Assembly: GCA_903928115.1 (NCBI GenBank) | Contig: CAIYPP010000109.1 | Location: 1-64,000, forward strand | Reading direction: 5' to 3' | Length of the DNA: 64,000 nucleotides | DNA from: an uncultured Planctomycetota bacterium | GTDB taxonomy: Bacteria > Planctomycetota > UBA1135 > GCA-002686595 | Shown here: in pieces, positions 60,643 to 64,000 of the stretch | Numbering within the stretch: position 1 is the stretch's first letter | How the letters are laid out: each line of letters begins with the position of its first letter | Position numbers and translations under genes: made by a program | Notes under the pieces: model-generated | Told to the model about the DNA's origin: nothing | Seen by the model: only the letters and a program-made list of their open reading frames with translations | Databases searched by the model: none

Positions 60643-62250
60643 ATGATCCGCGTCCTCCGCCACTACCTGCCGCTGCGCAGAGCGCTCCTGCTCTTCAGCG
60701 AGACCGTGCTGCTCACCGCGGCGCTGGGAGTGACGATGTCGTGGCACCTCCTGCGCCCCACGGGGATCGTGATCGGACGCGTGACCGCCGACGGCCTCGG
60801 CCTCGAAGCCGCGCAGTGGCGCGTGTGGATCTCGGCCTTCTTGGTCGCGGCGCTGAGCCAGATCGCGATCGCCTTCAACGAGCTGTACGACTTCCGCGTC
60901 TCCGCCTCGCGCTACGACCGCGCCTCGCGCTTCGTCGGCTCGACCGGCAGCGCCATCGCGCTCTCCGTGCTGGTCGTGATGCTCGCACGCACCTGGGACC
61001 TCCAGCGCGTCCTCGACTTTCCCGGCCTGACCACGTCGCAGCTCCTGCGCACGCTCGTCTTCGCGCTGCTGCTGGGCTTCTCGCTCCTGTATCTGTGGCG
61101 CCACCTCTTCCATGGCGCCCTACGCCGCTGGAACTTCAACCAGCGCGTCCTGATCCTCGGGGCGGGGCCGCAGGCACGATCTCTCGCCCACGTCATCGGA
61201 GACCACCCCGATTCCGGCTTCGAAGTGGTCGGGATGCTGCCCGAACGGAGCGTGTCCAAGGCGGAGCGAGGTCCCGGTAACGACAGCGGATCGAGCGCGC
61301 GTGCGAGCCACCGCACGAGCACTCCGCGGGTCACGCTCACCGAAGAAGTCGAGGCGCTCAGCGAGGCGTCCTTGGCGACGCTGCTCCTCGAACCCCTCGA
61401 GGAGCGTGCGGCGGAGTCCGCCGCGAAGCCCGAGCCTCGGCGCAACCTGCTCGAGCTCGTGGAGCGGCTCCACGTCGACGTCGTGGTGGTTGCGCTCGAA
61501 GACCGCCGCGGCAACCTACCGACCGAAGACCTCTTGCGCTGCCGTCTCGCGGGCACCGAAGTGCGCGAGCGCGAGGCGCTCTACGAGCAGGTCACGGGCA
61601 AGCTCGCAGTCGAGGCGATGCGACCGTCGTACCTGATCTTCAACGAAGGCTTCGCTCGCTCCCACCGCTCGGACACCGCCAAGCGCACCGGCGACGTCGT
61701 CCTCGCGACGATCGGCATCCTACTCACCTGGCCGCTGATGGCGCTCACGGCAGTGCTCGTGAAGCTCGACTCGAAGGGGCCCGCGCTGTTCAGCCAAGAA
61801 CGCGTCGGACTGAACGGCGCGCAGTTCACGCTCTACAAGTTCCGCAGCATGCGCACGGATGCGGAGAAGGCCACGGGCCCCGTCTGGGCGACCAAGGACG
61901 ACCCGCGCATCACGCGCATCGGCCGCTTCATCCGCAAAACGCGCCTCGACGAGCTGCCGCAACTCTTCAACGTGCTCTGGGGTCACATGTCGCTCGTCGG
62001 GCCGCGTCCCGAACGCCAAGTCTTCTGCGACGACCTCGCGCGCCAAATTCCCTACTACAACCAGCGCCACATCGTGAAGCCCGGCGTCACGGGCTGGGCG
62101 CAAATCAACTATCCGTACGGCAACACCGTGCAGGACGCGCTGCAGAAGCTCCAGTACGACCTGTTCTACATCAAGAACCAGTCGTTGCTGTTCGACCTCT
62201 CGATCCTGTTCCAGACGATCAAGACGGTCGTGCTGCGCAAGGGCACGTGA
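60643..62250 (+). CDS. EpsB-type undecaprenyl-phosphate sugar transferase
   Basis: The 535-residue membrane enzyme would transfer a sugar phosphate to undecaprenyl phosphate and start an exopolysaccharide repeat unit. Four N-terminal membrane segments (about 15-165) lead to a CoA-binding-like domain with VLILGAGPQARSLAHVI near 170, an insert rich in Glu and Ala (about 205-280), a fifth membrane helix near 350, and the catalytic bacterial-sugar-transferase core: KFRSMRTDAE, then RKTRLDELPQLFNVLWG and LVGPRPE. It resembles the exosortase-associated EpsB family. It stands alone, with no glycosyltransferase cluster around it. Confidence 0.93.
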   Translation: MIRVLRHYLPLRRALLLFSETVLLTAALGVTMSWHLLRPTGIVIGRVTADGLGLEAAQWRVWISAFLVAALSQIAIAFNELYDFRVSASRYDRASRFVGSTGSAIALSVLVVMLARTWDLQRVLDFPGLTTSQLLRTLVFALLLGFSLLYLWRHLFHGALRRWNFNQRVLILGAGPQARSLAHVIGDHPDSGFEVVGMLPERSVSKAERGPGNDSGSSARASHRTSTPRVTLTEEVEALSEASLATLLLEPLEERAAESAAKPEPRRNLLELVERLHVDVVVVALEDRRGNLPTEDLLRCRLAGTEVREREALYEQVTGKLAVEAMRPSYLIFNEGFARSHRSDTAKRTGDVVLATIGILLTWPLMALTAVLVKLDSKGPALFSQERVGLNGAQFTLYKFRSMRTDAEKATGPVWATKDDPRITRIGRFIRKTRLDELPQLFNVLWGHMSLVGPRPERQVFCDDLARQIPYYNQRHIVKPGVTGWAQINYPYGNTVQDALQKLQYDLFYIKNQSLLFDLSILFQTIKTVVLRKGT

Positions 62251-62254
62251 GGCG

Positions 62255-64000
62255 TCACTCGCCGCGCGCGCGCTGAACGTGGATCGCGAGCAAGGCGACG
62301 TCGGGTGGGCGCACGCCCGCGATGCGGGCGGCCTGACCGAGCGTGCGAGGGCGCAGCGAGGCAAGGCGTGAGCGCGCTTCGTTCGCGAGTCCGCGCAGAG
62401 CGTCGTAGTCGAAGTCGCGCGGAATCTCGACCTCTTCTTGCCGACGCAAGCGCTCCACCTGCTCGCGCTCCCGCGCGATGTAGCCCGCGTACTTGATCTC
62501 GCTCTCCACGGCGGTGCGTTCCTCGAAGGCGAGCCCGAGCGCCGCAAAGGCCTCACAGCCGGCCTCGACGACCTCCAAGGTGACCTCAGGTCGTCGCAGG
62601 ACCTCGGACCAAGGCTTGTTCGCATGCGCCGACGAACGCGACTGGGCGAGCACCGCCAACGCCTGCGAGACCCGGGCCTCACGCGCACGCAGCCGCTCGA
62701 GCGCGGCTCCGTCCGCGAGCCCGAGCTCGTGGGCGAGCGGGACCAAGCGGCGATCCGCGTTGTCCCAGCGCAAGAGGAGGCGATGCTCGGCGCGCGACGT
62801 GAACATGCGATAGGGCTCGGTGGGTTGCGCCACCACGAGGTCATCGATCAAGACGCCGATGTAGGCTTGATCGCGACCTAGAACCAGCGGCGCGCGATCG
62901 AGCGCCCAGAACGCCGCGTTCGCGCCCGCCACCAGACCTTGCGCCGCCGCTTCTTCGTAGCCGGACGTGCCGTTGATCTGCCCGGCGAGGAAGAGCCCGG
63001 GGACAGCGCGAGCAGCGAGTGTCCGATCGAGTTGACTCGGGTTGACGAAGTCGTACTCGACCGCGTACCCCTCGCGAAGGAACACCGCCCGCTCGAGGCC
63101 CTCGATCGTGTGCACGAATGCGTGCTGAACCTCCGCAGGCAGCGAGGTCGACACACCGTTGATGTAGATCACATCGGTGTCGAGCCCCTCGGGCTCCAAG
63201 AAGATCGGATGGCTCTCCTTGTCGGCGAAGCGCATCACCTTGTCTTCGACGGAGGGGCAGTAGCGCGGCCCGACACCTTGGATGCGGCCCGCGTACATGG
63301 GCGCCCGATGGATGTTGGCGCGGATCAGCTCGTGCGTGCGCGAGTTGGTCTGCGTGAGATGGCACAGCACCTGCGTCAGGCGCGGAAACTGGCGCGGGTC
63401 GGTCGCGTGCGAGAACGGCTGGGGCCGAGCGTCGCCGTGCTCGGGCTTGGTGCGCTCCCAGTCGATCGAGTCGCGCGCGAGCCGGGGCGGGGTGCCGGTC
63501 TTGAGACGACCGAGCGTGAGCCCCAGGCGCACGAGGTCCGCCGAGATGCCCTGCGAAGTCGACTCCCCCACGCGCCCTCCGCTCGACTGGGCCTCGCCCG
63601 TGTGCATCACGGCGCGCAGGAAGGTCCCCGTGGTCACGACCACGGCGTCGGCGCGCAGCTCGCGCCCATCGCCGAGCCGCACACCGCTCACGCACGTCGC
63701 AGCGGCACCGTCCGAGAGCAACAAGCCCGCCACCGTGCTCTCGATCACCTCGATGCTGCCGTGCGCGCGAATCCGCGCGGTGGCGGCCTCGCGATAGCGA
63801 TGGCGATCCGACTGGCAGCGAGGGCCCTGCGCCGCGACGCCCTTGGCGGTGCCGAGCATCTTGAATTGAATGCCCGTGGCGTCGGCGAGCTCGCCCATCG
63901 CACCGCCGAGTGCGTCGACCTCGCGCACCAGCTGCCCTTTTCCGAGCCCGCCGATGGCGGGATTGCAGCTCATCTCGCCGATGCGGTCCGCCCGCATCGT
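62255..64000 (-). CDS. mnmG: tRNA uridine-5-carboxymethylaminomethyl modification enzyme MnmG, 5' end missing
   Basis: About 582 codons are visible; the N-terminal 45 or so, including the FAD-binding GxGxxG, lie beyond the window end. The protein reads straight off the edge, so the internal ATG at 63997 is not the start. Visible family motifs are GEMSCNPAIGGLGKGQLV, the KTGTPPRLARDSIDW segment (GidA signature 1), GYEEAAAQGLVAGANAA (signature 2) and the C-terminal YAGYIAREREQ. With MnmE it modifies U34 of several tRNAs; mnmE is not in the window. It ends four bases from the convergent sugar transferase gene. Confidence 0.97.
   Translation of the reverse strand, partial: TMRADRIGEMSCNPAIGGLGKGQLVREVDALGGAMGELADATGIQFKMLGTAKGVAAQGPRCQSDRHRYREAATARIRAHGSIEVIESTVAGLLLSDGAAATCVSGVRLGDGRELRADAVVVTTGTFLRAVMHTGEAQSSGGRVGESTSQGISADLVRLGLTLGRLKTGTPPRLARDSIDWERTKPEHGDARPQPFSHATDPRQFPRLTQVLCHLTQTNSRTHELIRANIHRAPMYAGRIQGVGPRYCPSVEDKVMRFADKESHPIFLEPEGLDTDVIYINGVSTSLPAEVQHAFVHTIEGLERAVFLREGYAVEYDFVNPSQLDRTLAARAVPGLFLAGQINGTSGYEEAAAQGLVAGANAAFWALDRAPLVLGRDQAYIGVLIDDLVVAQPTEPYRMFTSRAEHRLLLRWDNADRRLVPLAHELGLADGAALERLRAREARVSQALAVLAQSRSSAHANKPWSEVLRRPEVTLEVVEAGCEAFAALGLAFEERTAVESEIKYAGYIAREREQVERLRRQEEVEIPRDFDYDALRGLANEARSRLASLRPRTLGQAARIAGVRPPDVALLAIHVQRARGE

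Overview
The window is a piece of a GC-rich bacterial chromosome that is densely coded on both strands. No intergenic gap exceeds about 300 bp, and I see no rRNA, tRNA, CRISPR, prophage or insertion-sequence signal. Several features point to a planctomycete (Planctomycetota), probably one of the Pla163/Poly30-type lineages. These are a secreted giant with Cys-rich calcium-type repeats and a C-terminal domain typical of that group, HEAT-repeat proteins ending in an R..A..RWR.W motif, a GldG/DUF4340 ABC cassette and an EpsB-type sugar transferase. This assignment is inference from protein style, not from a marker-gene tree.

Layout. 1-5097 (+): a tightly overlapped run of a yggS fragment, an FHA-Ser/Thr kinase, a DUF167 protein, purine nucleoside phosphorylase and purN. 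5190-6122 (+): a tandem universal stress protein. 6082-9659 (-): a helicase/nuclease pair resembling MrfA/MrfB (YprA/YprB) mitomycin-lesion repair. 9760-14983 (-): an ABC-2 ATPase, permease, GldG-like and DUF4340 cassette. 15128-17059 (-): dnaK. 17343-21335 (+): a 1330-residue secreted protein with a matrixin-like domain whose zinc site is lost, followed by 20 exact 33-residue repeats. 21429-23638 (-): an NtrC/NtrB-type two-component pair. 23711-24718 (+): a fusion of a degenerate Sua5 domain with a YwlE-like phosphatase. 24729-27792 (-): a membrane spermidine-synthase-like protein and an EIIA-Ntr protein. 28034-36346 (+): a type II secretion operon gspDEFGHIJ. 36361-43534 (-): serS, an unknown exported protein, a rhomboid protease, folD, a polyprenyl diphosphate synthase, mobA and tatA. 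43634-45034: a divergent MnmD-like and class I methyltransferase pair. 45091-47172 (-): sucCD. 47296-50194 (+): a KefB/C-like antiporter and a two-domain dCTP deaminase. 50178-53564 (-): an SSS symporter with a DUF3311-like partner, a divergent rpmH and fumC. 53688-55950: two related HEAT proteins around a small TPR protein. 55995-59619 (-): a VWA membrane protein and mnmA. 59753-62250 (+): yajC, yraN and the sugar transferase. 62255-64000 (-): mnmG, cut by the window end.

Most genes are housekeeping. Operons are commonly joined by 4-bp GTGA or ATGA start/stop overlaps. Several promoters can be read as -35/-10 pairs with 17-18 bp spacing. A subgroup carries a pyrimidine-rich CYYYGCCCC element right after the -10, and at least three transcripts look leaderless. 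I found no complete new defence or mobile system. The most unusual items are the pseudo-metalloprotease repeat protein, the Sua5-phosphatase fusion, the palindrome pair at the dnaK promoter, the shared promoter element and the yraN gene without a normal start codon.
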